Part shown: positions 25,591-33,656 of the stretch, one piece after another
Numbering within the stretch: position 1 is the first letter of the stretch
How the letters are laid out: each line of letters opens with the position of its first letter
Source of the DNA: Mucilaginibacter xinganensis
GTDB lineage: Bacteria > Bacteroidota > Bacteroidia > Sphingobacteriales > Sphingobacteriaceae
Direction of reading: 5' to 3'
Length of the DNA: 56,858 nucleotides
Assembly (NCBI GenBank): GCA_026225055.1
Contig: JAMFSA010000174.1
Span: 1 to 56,858 of the forward strand
The notes under the pieces: model-generated
The model's input: the letters and a program-made list of their open reading frames with translations, nothing else
Databases searched by the model: none
What the model was told of the DNA's origin: nothing
Program-made: the position numbers and the translations under genes

Positions 25591-27066
25591 TTACCACACA
25601 TATGTTGCTACGGCGCCGTAGTTCAAAGTACTGGTTACTGTTTTTGAGTTGAATTTAATATTGAATACTTGTACGCCGCTGGTATTATTTAAAACGATAA
25701 GCACCTTTGTGCCATCGGTATTTTTAAAGGCAACATTTGGTAAAGTTGTTGAAGCATCAGATGCGATACGTACAGCACCGGGCTTTACAAATTTTGACGC
25801 ATGCGCAATAATGTAATAAGAAACATTGCGCGATACGGATGTATTGTTATTAACCGTTATAGCACCCTGGCAAGTAGTACAGCCACCGGTAGTATGTGGC
25901 CCATAACTGGCATCAGAAGCCAGGTTCCACTCTATTACGTTGCGGCTCCAGTTACGGATAGCGCCAACTATGAGGTTATTTACATGCCATGACAAATCGC
26001 CGCTGAATGAGCCTGTGCCGAATGTAGCCTGCTCGGTAAAGTAAATATTTTTATTAGGGAACGCGGTATGTACTGGAGTAAGTGCCGAAATATCACCTAA
26101 GTATAAGTGAAATGCCGAACCATCAACATAAGGGTTAGCAGTTTTATCATTTAAAACATATTCCGGATAATCCGGGCGATCACAGTTATGATCGTAACAG
26201 ATTATTTTGGTTGTTATACCCGCCGTTTGAAAGGCCGGACCTAAATAACTGCCTATGAATTTAGCTTCGGCAGTATCCTGCATAACCATTGCGGGATTAT
26301 TCGATGGATTTAAAGGTTCGTTTTGAGGGGTAATAGCATCAATAGTAATACCCTGTGCGGCCATTGCCTGTATATATTTTACAAAGTAATTGGCATATGT
26401 GGTATAATACTGTGGTAATAAGCTGCCGCCCGATAGGTTGTTACTGTCTTTCATCCATGCTGGCGCGCTCCATGGGCATGCAAGGATCTTTATATTTGGA
26501 TTTATTGCAAGTATCTTTTTTAGCGTAGGTATCAGATCGGTTTTTTCTTTATCGATACTGAACTGTGCCAGGTTAACATCTGTCGACCCGTTTGCCACAT
26601 CATCATAAGTAAATGGTGCCGCGCTCATATCTGATGCACCTATTGTTAAGCGTATATAGCTTATACCGATGCCTGTGGTATCGGTTGCGAACAATTCGTT
26701 TATTATTGAACTGTTTACTGCTGTGGTTAAGCTGTTTATTACCTGGGCACTGCCACCGGTAAGCGCAAAACCAAACCCATCAATGTTTTGATAGGTAGTT
26801 GTAGTATCAACATTAATAGTTGTATTTGCATTTGAAGCAGTTGTAAAAAGCAAGCTAACATTTTGTTTAGCAAGCAACTGCGATTTATCCGAGTTAGTTA
26901 GCCACATCTTAACATCCGTTTTAACCGGTGTAGTAGTAGTGGTGGTAGTAGTTGTGGTGGTTGTACTGCCTCCGTTACCGGTAATTGTTTTTTTGCTGCA
27001 ACCTTGCAGCGTAAATGTTAAACCGGAAAGTATTATTGCAGCAATAGAAATTCGTATGATTTTCAT
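25591..27066 (-). CDS. GH30-family lipoprotein with poly-Thr linker
   Basis: A 491-residue lipoprotein: a signal peptide with lipobox LQGC (Cys about 23), a short linker holding twelve consecutive Thr, then a GH30 barrel and beta-domain. The acid/base is Glu in TPQNEPL (about residue 250) and the nucleophile Glu in IYFTEQAT (about 345). It differs clearly from the second GH30 gene in this operon, with CPWSAPAWMKD and a GGCTTCQGA insertion. As a lipoprotein with a flexible linker it may sit on the cell surface and attack the polymer before import. The start is set at ATG 27066, where MKIIRISIAA begins a normal lipoprotein signal; the longer frame adds 14 unusual residues. Confidence 0.87.
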   Translation of the reverse strand: MKIIRISIAAIILSGLTFTLQGCSKKTITGNGGSTTTTTTTTTTTTPVKTDVKMWLTNSDKSQLLAKQNVSLLFTTASNANTTINVDTTTTYQNIDGFGFALTGGSAQVINSLTTAVNSSIINELFATDTTGIGISYIRLTIGASDMSAAPFTYDDVANGSTDVNLAQFSIDKEKTDLIPTLKKILAINPNIKILACPWSAPAWMKDSNNLSGGSLLPQYYTTYANYFVKYIQAMAAQGITIDAITPQNEPLNPSNNPAMVMQDTAEAKFIGSYLGPAFQTAGITTKIICYDHNCDRPDYPEYVLNDKTANPYVDGSAFHLYLGDISALTPVHTAFPNKNIYFTEQATFGTGSFSGDLSWHVNNLIVGAIRNWSRNVIEWNLASDASYGPHTTGGCTTCQGAITVNNNTSVSRNVSYYIIAHASKFVKPGAVRIASDASTTLPNVAFKNTDGTKVLIVLNNTSGVQVFNIKFNSKTVTSTLNYGAVATYVW

Positions 27067-27110
27067 AAGTCTTGTTTTCTTTTTCACTATCACGTTCACG
27101 TACATCAAAA

Positions 27111-27977
27111 TTATTTAGAAGCGGGGTTCATTGCAAAGAAATGAACATATTCAATTTGCATTGAGGTTGGGAAAGCGGTATCATCTACCCCATCAATACC
27201 ACCCCATGATCCGCCTACGGCAATATTCATTAAAAGGTGAAATTTCTGATCATAGGGCCAGGTAGCTGAACCTTTACCATCATTGATGTAGGTGAAAACT
27301 AACTGGTTATCATAATAGCCTCTGATGGCATATGGTGTCCAGTCTTCACGGTATAAATGGTATGCTGTTGAAGCAGTTGGGATGTTATAGGTACTTGTTT
27401 TGGCATTACCTGCGAAATAAGTTTCATTATGTGCGCTAAAATGCACGTTGTTAGGATCATAGCCTACCATTTCCATAATATCAACTTCGCCTGAATTTGG
27501 CCATGCGCCATATTTGTAATCATCGGGCAGCATCCAGATAGCCGGCCATGTGCCTTTGCCTGAAGGAAGCATTGCTTTTACTTCAATACGGCCATAGGTG
27601 ATGGACCCTTTTGATATTATCCTTGATGATGTATAATTTTCACCACCTAACGATTGTTTTTTTGCTGTAATAGTTAATACTCCATTACCTACACTTACGT
27701 TACCTAATGAATCGGTATAATCTTCGAGTTCGGCATTTCCCCAGCCGCCGCCGCCCAGGTCATAGGTCCATTTTGTTGGATCAGGGGTACCTGTATTGGT
27801 AAACTCGTCTGCCCAAACAGGCGTAGTACCAAAGGTCCAGTTGCTATCAACCGGAGCCGCGGGAGGTGTATAAACATATGGTTTAGCATCATTACTTTTT
27901 CCACCACATGATGCCAGCATAACAGCACCCACCAACCCCACCAACCATATATTAAGATTATATTTCATACGATTCAT
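27111..27977 (-). CDS. GH16 laminarinase-type endo-beta-1,3-glucanase lipoprotein
   Basis: A 288-residue lipoprotein: lipobox LASC (Cys24), a Pro-rich linker (about 30-44), then a GH16 jelly-roll domain (about 50-285). The catalytic motif GEVDIMEMVG has Glu164, Asp166 and Glu169 in the ExDxxE form with the beta-bulge typical of laminarinases, and WGNAELEDYTD and GTWPAIWMLP flank it as in GH16_3 enzymes. It would cut internal beta-1,3-glucan bonds at the cell surface and release oligosaccharides for the SusC/D pair. It follows susD after a strong hairpin (27986-28014). This is the most specific clue to the locus substrate. Confidence 0.92.
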   Translation of the reverse strand: MNRMKYNLNIWLVGLVGAVMLASCGGKSNDAKPYVYTPPAAPVDSNWTFGTTPVWADEFTNTGTPDPTKWTYDLGGGGWGNAELEDYTDSLGNVSVGNGVLTITAKKQSLGGENYTSSRIISKGSITYGRIEVKAMLPSGKGTWPAIWMLPDDYKYGAWPNSGEVDIMEMVGYDPNNVHFSAHNETYFAGNAKTSTYNIPTASTAYHLYREDWTPYAIRGYYDNQLVFTYINDGKGSATWPYDQKFHLLMNIAVGGSWGGIDGVDDTAFPTSMQIEYVHFFAMNPASK

Positions 27978-27985
27978 CTTTTATA

Positions 27986-28014
27986 AAAACTGCCGGGTAG
28001 TACCCGGCAGTTTT
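27986..28014 (-). terminator. Strong hairpin between susD and GH16 (possible attenuator)
   Basis: AAAACTGCCGGGTA and TACCCGGCAGTTTT form a perfect 14-bp GC-rich stem around a single G (a 5-nt TAGTA loop in practice), followed leftward by TTTTTAT. It has the form of an intrinsic terminator inside the operon, 8 bp ahead of the GH16 start region and 24 bp past the susD stop. It could make susC/susD transcripts outnumber enzyme transcripts. Confidence 0.8.
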
Positions 28015-28037
28015 ATTAAACCAATTATAAATTATTA

Positions 28038-29552
28038 TTAATAACCTGGATTTTGAACCAGTTTCGTGTTGCTAAGATCGGTTAGCGGTATTGGTAAAAG
28101 TTCGTTTTTACCAGATTTGAAACCTTTAAACGAAAGGGTATTTGCTGCATCGCCCCAACGTACAAGATCATACCAGCGATGGCCTTCTGTTGCAAGCTCT
28201 AAACGGCGCTCATTTTTAATGTTATCCAATGTTGCAGCTACAGGAGCTAAACCAACCCTCGCACGTACTGCATTTAACAATGCTGCCGCTCTTACGGCAT
28301 CACCGCCGCCAGCTAACTGTGCTTCAGCTTCCATAAGGTAAGTATCAGCTAAACGTATCTCAATGTAATCATTAGGATAGTTCAGCTCAACCTGGCCTTG
28401 TGTTGCTTTGTACTTGGTTAACGGTGCATATTTTAACAGGAAGAAACCTGTGTTTTGGTAGCTTGCCTGGTAAGATGATTTTTCAACTGCTACAAGGCTA
28501 TCCATATTTAAAACAGTGTAACCATACCTTGGGTCGCCTTTAAGCGCGTCATGTAATTGCTGAGTTACAGGGTTAAAGCCCCATCCGCCTGCGTAAGTAG
28601 CATCGCCAAAGCTTCTTGGGCCTACCATTTGTACATATACGTCGCCTTTAAATGCATCCCAGTTATTCCAGGTATAAGCCTGGGTTGGCGAGAATGAAAG
28701 TTCAAAGATCGATTCGCTGTTAAACTTGTTATCAGGGCTAAAAATAGCACCAAAGTTTGATTGTAACTGGTAATTATAGGTAGCAGTTACACCGCCTGGG
28801 TTAGTACCATTAACCTGAGCCAGAAATTGAATTGCTTTTGTATAGTTTTTATCATACAGATACACTTTACCAAGCAATGCTATAGCCGCTCCTTTTGTAA
28901 CACGGCCTTGTTCGGCTGTTATAACTGTAACCGGCAGATCGCCGATAGCAGTATTTAAGTCGCTTTCAATTTGCGCGTATACATCTTCAGGTTTAGCTTG
29001 TACCTGGTTATAGATATCAGCAGGCGCAAGTGGCTTTGTTATTAACGGAACATTTTTAAATAACCTTACCAGGTCGAAATAATAATGCGCACGCAAGAAC
29101 AATGCCTCACCTGTGTACCTTGTAGCCACATCGGCGCTTAAGCCCGGTACTCCTGAAAGTTTTGACAGAATGGTATTAACCCTGCTCACACCCAGGAAAT
29201 CGATAGCCCAAAATGCTTGTTGCGGACCAGAACCAGGGGATAACTGGTAGTTATTCCATAATTGCCAGTCAGGCGTATCACCGGTACCACCACCACCAGC
29301 GTAGCAATCATCAGATGCTGCATTAAGCATACCGCGTGAATCGCTATAGGTTTGATCAAGACCGCCGGTTTCAGTAACTAATGGATCATAAGCAGATACA
29401 AGGCCGGCAAATGCCTGATCTGGTGTAGAGTAATAATTTGCTTCAGCAAACTCACCCTTTGGCGTTTTTTCCAGGAAGGATTTCTTGCAGGATACAAGTA
29501 CGCCCATTCCCAGCAAAACAACCGCTGTGTACTTTAAATAACTTTTTTTCAT
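28038..29552 (-). CDS. SusD-family glycan-binding lipoprotein (beta-glucan PUL)
   Basis: A 504-residue outer-membrane lipoprotein. The signal has lipobox LVSC (Cys22), and the mature N-terminus KKSFLEKTPKGEF is typical of SusD. The middle is rich in helical TPR-like segments (about 140-260) and the C-terminus carries the RagB/SusD signature NERRLELATEGHRWYDLVRWG near residue 455 and the final NPGY. It caps its SusC partner and helps bind oligosaccharides. It lies 33 bp after susC and ahead of the hairpin and the enzyme genes. Ligand specificity cannot be read directly; beta-glucan is inferred from the neighbouring GH16, GH30 and GH3 enzymes. Confidence 0.93.
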   Translation of the reverse strand: MKKSYLKYTAVVLLGMGVLVSCKKSFLEKTPKGEFAEANYYSTPDQAFAGLVSAYDPLVTETGGLDQTYSDSRGMLNAASDDCYAGGGGTGDTPDWQLWNNYQLSPGSGPQQAFWAIDFLGVSRVNTILSKLSGVPGLSADVATRYTGEALFLRAHYYFDLVRLFKNVPLITKPLAPADIYNQVQAKPEDVYAQIESDLNTAIGDLPVTVITAEQGRVTKGAAIALLGKVYLYDKNYTKAIQFLAQVNGTNPGGVTATYNYQLQSNFGAIFSPDNKFNSESIFELSFSPTQAYTWNNWDAFKGDVYVQMVGPRSFGDATYAGGWGFNPVTQQLHDALKGDPRYGYTVLNMDSLVAVEKSSYQASYQNTGFFLLKYAPLTKYKATQGQVELNYPNDYIEIRLADTYLMEAEAQLAGGGDAVRAAALLNAVRARVGLAPVAATLDNIKNERRLELATEGHRWYDLVRWGDAANTLSFKGFKSGKNELLPIPLTDLSNTKLVQNPGY

Positions 29553-29585
29553 AATATGAATATTTTTTAATTAAGTATAATAATA

Positions 29586-32500
29586 TTATAAGGTCACATC
29601 TAAACCAACTCTGAATGTGCGGGCTGTTGGATATACACCTTGATCAACACCACCTGAAATTTCAGGATCGAAACCATTGTATTTTGTAGCAGTAAATAAG
29701 TTATCACCACTTACATATATACGCAATTTACTTATATCCAATGTGTTAAGTATGTATTTTGGAAAGTTGTAACCTACTTGTATATTTTTTATACGCATAT
29801 AAGCGCCACTTTGTAACCAGAAGCTTGATGGATAGTGGAAGTTACCATTAGGGTCAAGATCTGTTAACCTTGGATAATTACCACTGGTATTGGTTGGAGA
29901 CCATGCGTTTAATGCTGCAGCCGGGTAGTTAGCTTGGGTTACATCTAAACGACGGTATTCCTGGAATACTTTGTTACCCCATACACCCTGACCAAATACG
30001 CTCAAATCAAATTGTTTGTAGCTGGCAGTGAATGTGTAACCATAAGTCCATGAAGGGATAGGGCTACCTAAGAATGTACGGTCTTTTGCTGCTATTTGAC
30101 CAGGGCCACCCAGGTTAGCATATTGAAAATCACCAGGTTTTGCATTAGGTTGTAATACATTACCCTGAGAATCTTTATAGTTATTAATCTGCGCTTGTGA
30201 CTGGAATATACCTAACACTTTATAGCCGTAGAACGCGTCGAATGGTTGGCCAACCTGCATACGTTGTATGTTTGATGGGTTAGCACCTTGCCAGCTTCCT
30301 TCGTTAATATATGGCAATACATTCAGGCTGGTAACTTTGTTATTGTTGTAAGCTATGTTACCGTTAAAGCCCAGGTTAAAGTCACCAACTTTTTTGGTGT
30401 AGCCTAATTGTAATTCAATGCCTTTGTTGGTTATACCACCGGCATTTGAGTATGGCGCATTTGCGAAACCCGCATAAGCCGGTAGCGGCACCTGCATAAG
30501 CAAACCATTACTTACTTTTTTGTAGAAATCAAGGGTAACGCTTAAATCATGAAATAATGTAGCATCTAACGCTATATCAGTTGATTTATCCTTTTCCCAT
30601 TCCAAGTTTGGGTTAGCAAGAGTTTGAGGACCATATCCCTGAACAAGTGTAGCACCTGTTGGGCCGAATACATAAGTACCGATACCGCTTACAATTGGTG
30701 AATACTCAAACGTAGATAAAGCAAGCTCGTTACCTAATACACCATATGAAGCACGCAATTTCAAATAATCAACAAAAGTATTTTTTGGGAACCAATCTTC
30801 TTTTGTAGCTACCCAACCAGCAGATACTGAAGGGAATGTACCATAAATGTTATTGCTACCAAATTTTGATGAACCATCACGACGTACAATGCCTTGTAAC
30901 AGGTATTTACCATCGTAATCATAAGTAGCACGTGCAAAAAGAGAAGCATGAGTTAAAGGCTGGTTATCAGTTCCATAACCAAAACGATCGGCTTGCGGCA
31001 AGCTAAAGTTGAACGAAGCATCCTGTTGTAAGGTAATAGGCTCGCCGTAGTTGGTATCGCCTACTCCATACCCACTTTCCTGTTCAGCACTTTGACCTAC
31101 CAAAACAGTAAAATTGTGTTTGCCAATTGAACGGGTGTAGGTTGCTGTGTTATCCCAGTTCCACTCTAAACCCTGACTTATTGAACGGAATTGACTGTTT
31201 GTTGCCGGCGGCAGATTGCTTGTGCTTGAGTTAAGATAGTACAGCGGGTTAAATGATTCTGTACCATAAAATGCTTGCTTAGCTGCAATTTCTGTTTTGA
31301 TGGTTAAACCTTTTATTGGCTCAATTTGTAAATAAACATCACCAAATATGTTATGCGACCAGTTATAGTTACCATTCTGCAATTGCTGAGCAGCAATAGG
31401 GTTAGCTATTTCCTGAGAAACATAGTTTGAGATACCGTATGGCTGTCCCTGTGAGTTTCTTAAAATATAAGGTGCATAAGCCGGGTTGTTGTAAACAGCA
31501 GCATTAGGTTGCGCGTTTACATCAGTAACCACAACAGGTGTGATCGGATCAAGGTTGATCGCGTCAGCTAACGGGCCACCAAACACACTGTTTGTGTTAA
31601 AGTTGGTTGTGCTCCTGGTGTAGGTATATTCAAAGTTTTCACCAAACGAAAGATATTTTTTAGGTTTAAAACTGGTGTTAACCCTAAAGTTCATCCTTTT
31701 GTAGTCAGATTCATTAGGCGTTACTATACCTTTTTGGTCTAAATAACCTAACGAGGTGTAATAGTTTGAAGTTTCAGTACCACCGCCTACTGACAGGTTT
31801 TGGCTCATAATTGGCGCGCTGCCAAAAATTTCATTTTGCCAGTTAGTACCTGTACCATACTGAGATGGATTAGTAAAAGGAGCTGTACCACCATCATTTG
31901 TTACGGCTTCATTCCTTAATTGCGCATATTGCGATGCATTAGCAAGGTCAAGTTTTTTATCAACTTTTTGAGTTCCGTAGTAAAAATCATAAGTGATCTT
32001 TGGTGTTCCTTCTTTACCCTTTTTAGTTGTGATCAATATAACACCGTTTGATGCACGTGAACCATAAATAGCGGCTGATGCATCTTTTAGTACTTGTATT
32101 GATTCAATATCATTAGGGTTGATAGCATCATAACCACCGTTATCCCATATCTGGCCATCTATTACATATAGCGGATAGCTATTTGTTAAAGAGTTTTGAC
32201 CACGGATAAGGATATTTGGCGCTGCGCCCGGCGCGCCTGAGCTGGCAGTAACCAAAACACCTGCTGCGCGGCCTTCAAGGGCATCGTCAATACGGGTTAT
32301 TTGCTGGTCTTTCAGATCTGCTGCGCTAACACTCGAGATAGCACCTGTAACAGTTGCTTTCTTTTGTGTACCGTAACCAATAACAACCACCTCGTTAAGG
32401 CCGGTCGCGTTATCTGATAAGGATACATTAAGTGCATAACGGCCGTTGATGGATACATCCTTTGTTTCGAAACCGATAAATGAAAAGCTTAAAGTACCAT

Positions 32501-32699
32501 TTGATGGCGCTTTAATTGAGTAACCACCGTTAGCATCAGTAACTGTGCCGTCCTGGGTGCCTTTTAATTTTACTGTAACCCCCGGCAAAGGCGCTCCTGT
32601 TTTGTCGCTTACCGTACCTTTTACGGTAATGTTCTGCGCAAAGGCAAATGACATGCCCGATAACAGGAAGATAAATAAAAATGTAATTGTTTTTCTCAT
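29586..32699 (-). CDS. SusC-family TonB-dependent transporter (beta-glucan PUL)
   Basis: A 1037-residue outer-membrane transporter: signal peptide 1-21, a carboxypeptidase-regulatory-like domain (about 25-100, ITVKGTVSDKTGAPLPGVTV), TonB-box region EVVVIGYGTQKK (about 104-115), plug domain (about 115-230, with IQVLKDASAAIYGSRASNG) and a 22-stranded barrel ending in a typical aromatic/hydrophobic strand. It imports oligosaccharides with its SusD partner using energy from TonB. It is the first gene of a leftward operon of at least eight genes. A candidate promoter lies about 180 bp upstream, which implies a long 5' leader. The family is unmistakable. Confidence 0.95.
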   Translation of the reverse strand: MRKTITFLFIFLLSGMSFAFAQNITVKGTVSDKTGAPLPGVTVKLKGTQDGTVTDANGGYSIKAPSNGTLSFSFIGFETKDVSINGRYALNVSLSDNATGLNEVVVIGYGTQKKATVTGAISSVSAADLKDQQITRIDDALEGRAAGVLVTASSGAPGAAPNILIRGQNSLTNSYPLYVIDGQIWDNGGYDAINPNDIESIQVLKDASAAIYGSRASNGVILITTKKGKEGTPKITYDFYYGTQKVDKKLDLANASQYAQLRNEAVTNDGGTAPFTNPSQYGTGTNWQNEIFGSAPIMSQNLSVGGGTETSNYYTSLGYLDQKGIVTPNESDYKRMNFRVNTSFKPKKYLSFGENFEYTYTRSTTNFNTNSVFGGPLADAINLDPITPVVVTDVNAQPNAAVYNNPAYAPYILRNSQGQPYGISNYVSQEIANPIAAQQLQNGNYNWSHNIFGDVYLQIEPIKGLTIKTEIAAKQAFYGTESFNPLYYLNSSTSNLPPATNSQFRSISQGLEWNWDNTATYTRSIGKHNFTVLVGQSAEQESGYGVGDTNYGEPITLQQDASFNFSLPQADRFGYGTDNQPLTHASLFARATYDYDGKYLLQGIVRRDGSSKFGSNNIYGTFPSVSAGWVATKEDWFPKNTFVDYLKLRASYGVLGNELALSTFEYSPIVSGIGTYVFGPTGATLVQGYGPQTLANPNLEWEKDKSTDIALDATLFHDLSVTLDFYKKVSNGLLMQVPLPAYAGFANAPYSNAGGITNKGIELQLGYTKKVGDFNLGFNGNIAYNNNKVTSLNVLPYINEGSWQGANPSNIQRMQVGQPFDAFYGYKVLGIFQSQAQINNYKDSQGNVLQPNAKPGDFQYANLGGPGQIAAKDRTFLGSPIPSWTYGYTFTASYKQFDLSVFGQGVWGNKVFQEYRRLDVTQANYPAAALNAWSPTNTSGNYPRLTDLDPNGNFHYPSSFWLQSGAYMRIKNIQVGYNFPKYILNTLDISKLRIYVSGDNLFTATKYNGFDPEISGGVDQGVYPTARTFRVGLDVTL

Positions 32700-32880
32700 G
32701 AATAAAAAAATTAATAGTTGGTTTTTGATAAGTGTTTAAAAGTTTGCTGTTCCTTTTTAAAGAACTACTGGCAATTAGCCGTACGCAGTTAAGTAGAATG
32801 GACAATCCATAGCTATGATTTTAATTGTAAATAATAATAAGACTACAGGGAGTTCTTAGGTATCCTTGTAATTGGTGCAC

Positions 32881-32913
32881 CAAACATATGAAAGTTTGAA
32901 ATATAAAAACAAA
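32881..32913 (-). promoter_or_regulatory. Candidate promoter of the beta-glucan susCD operon
   Basis: On the leftward strand, TTTG (32913-32910) lies 21 bp ahead of TATGTTTG (32888-32881). This fits the Bacteroidota -33 TTTG / -7 TAnnTTTG pattern with near-standard spacing. Transcription would start near 32875, giving a leader of about 175 nt before the susC ATG at 32699, long enough for post-transcriptional control. Confidence 0.55.
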
Positions 32914-33237
32914 TTTATTTTGCATAAATGATTGATTTTTAAGCATTTATACAATTTTTGAAACGCTTCAATCACAAGCTCATAAATCAAATTATGCTTG
33001 ATAATCAGCACAAAAGGTGTATTTGCATTTTTAATTAAAAAAAAATGATACGGTTCATTCCCAAAACGCTTTTTTTTACGTTTTTAGAGGGATATAGAGT
33101 AAATGCCCCTTTTATAGGTAAATAAGGGCTAAAAACGGTCAAATACCGTCATTTTAACAGTTTTTCGGCTATATAAATTAGCTAAATTAATATAGCATTT
33201 GACTATTAGTTAGTTAAAGTTATCCAGTTTAACAACA

Positions 33238-33270
33238 TGCCAAAATGCTTCACTTTGAAGCATTTTGGCA
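33238..33270. repeat. Perfect 15-bp inverted repeat between the PULs
   Basis: TGCCAAAATGCTTCA and TGAAGCATTTTGGCA are perfect reverse complements around a 3-nt CTT loop. It is not next to any gene end: the alpha-glucan terminator is about 240 bp to the right and the beta-glucan promoter candidate about 325 bp to the left. A regulator site, a small RNA terminator or a palindromic repeat are all possible. Confidence 0.7.
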
Positions 33271-33509
33271 CGTTTCAGTGTTTCAGCGTCTTTCTGCCCA
33301 TAATTGCACTTTTTGCGGCTTGATTAAATAAATTATAAGCGATGTTTTGCCCATAATCAGGATATTTTAGGGTGAAAAAACAACCCTGTATTACGTTGAT
33401 TTTAATGACAAAACAAACAGTTCACCCACGCCACGCTGACCAGTAAATTATAAGCTTATAACGGATAAAAACCCGTGCTATTAAAGAATAATAAAACAAC
33501 AAAAACCAT

Positions 33510-33540
33510 AAAAAAAGCGACCAGTTTTTCAACTGATCGC
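33510..33540 (-). terminator. Intrinsic terminator of the alpha-glucan operon
   Basis: Read leftward, GCGATCAGTT and AACTGGTCGC form a 10-bp stem (one G-T pair) around GAAA, followed by seven T. It lies 117 bp past the GH13 stop codon and should end the starch-type operon. Confidence 0.82.
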
Positions 33541-33656
33541 CTTGCATTCATTGTCCATAACCAAAACCAAAAGACTATGGACTCTCTATTAACCCTGTTA
33601 TATATTTGAGACAAAAACAGCGTTCATCATCAATAAGCCCTACAGGCTTTAAACAT

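Larger units (their letters stand above)
32700..33656. other. 957-bp gap between the two PULs
   Basis: Holds the susC leader and candidate promoter (32881-32913), a 15-bp perfect hairpin (33238-33270), a short ACGGT/ACCGT inverted repeat (33135-33149), the intrinsic terminator of the alpha-glucan operon (33510-33540) and a small AAGCC/GGCTT stem at 33635-33649. The remainder is AT-rich and no ORF with coding character is seen. There is no ECF sigma factor, anti-sigma factor or hybrid two-component gene, so the beta-glucan PUL has no regulator at its promoter end. Confidence 0.6.

Noticed and set aside
26930..26975. Poly-Thr codon run in the GH30 lipoprotein as a phase-variable repeat
   Set aside because: Codons vary within the run (ACT, ACC and similar mixed), so slippage is unlikely; it looks like a linker.
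27067..27108. Longer start for the lipoprotein GH30 gene
   Set aside because: The extra 14 residues precede the natural lipoprotein signal; the ATG at 27066 is preferred.
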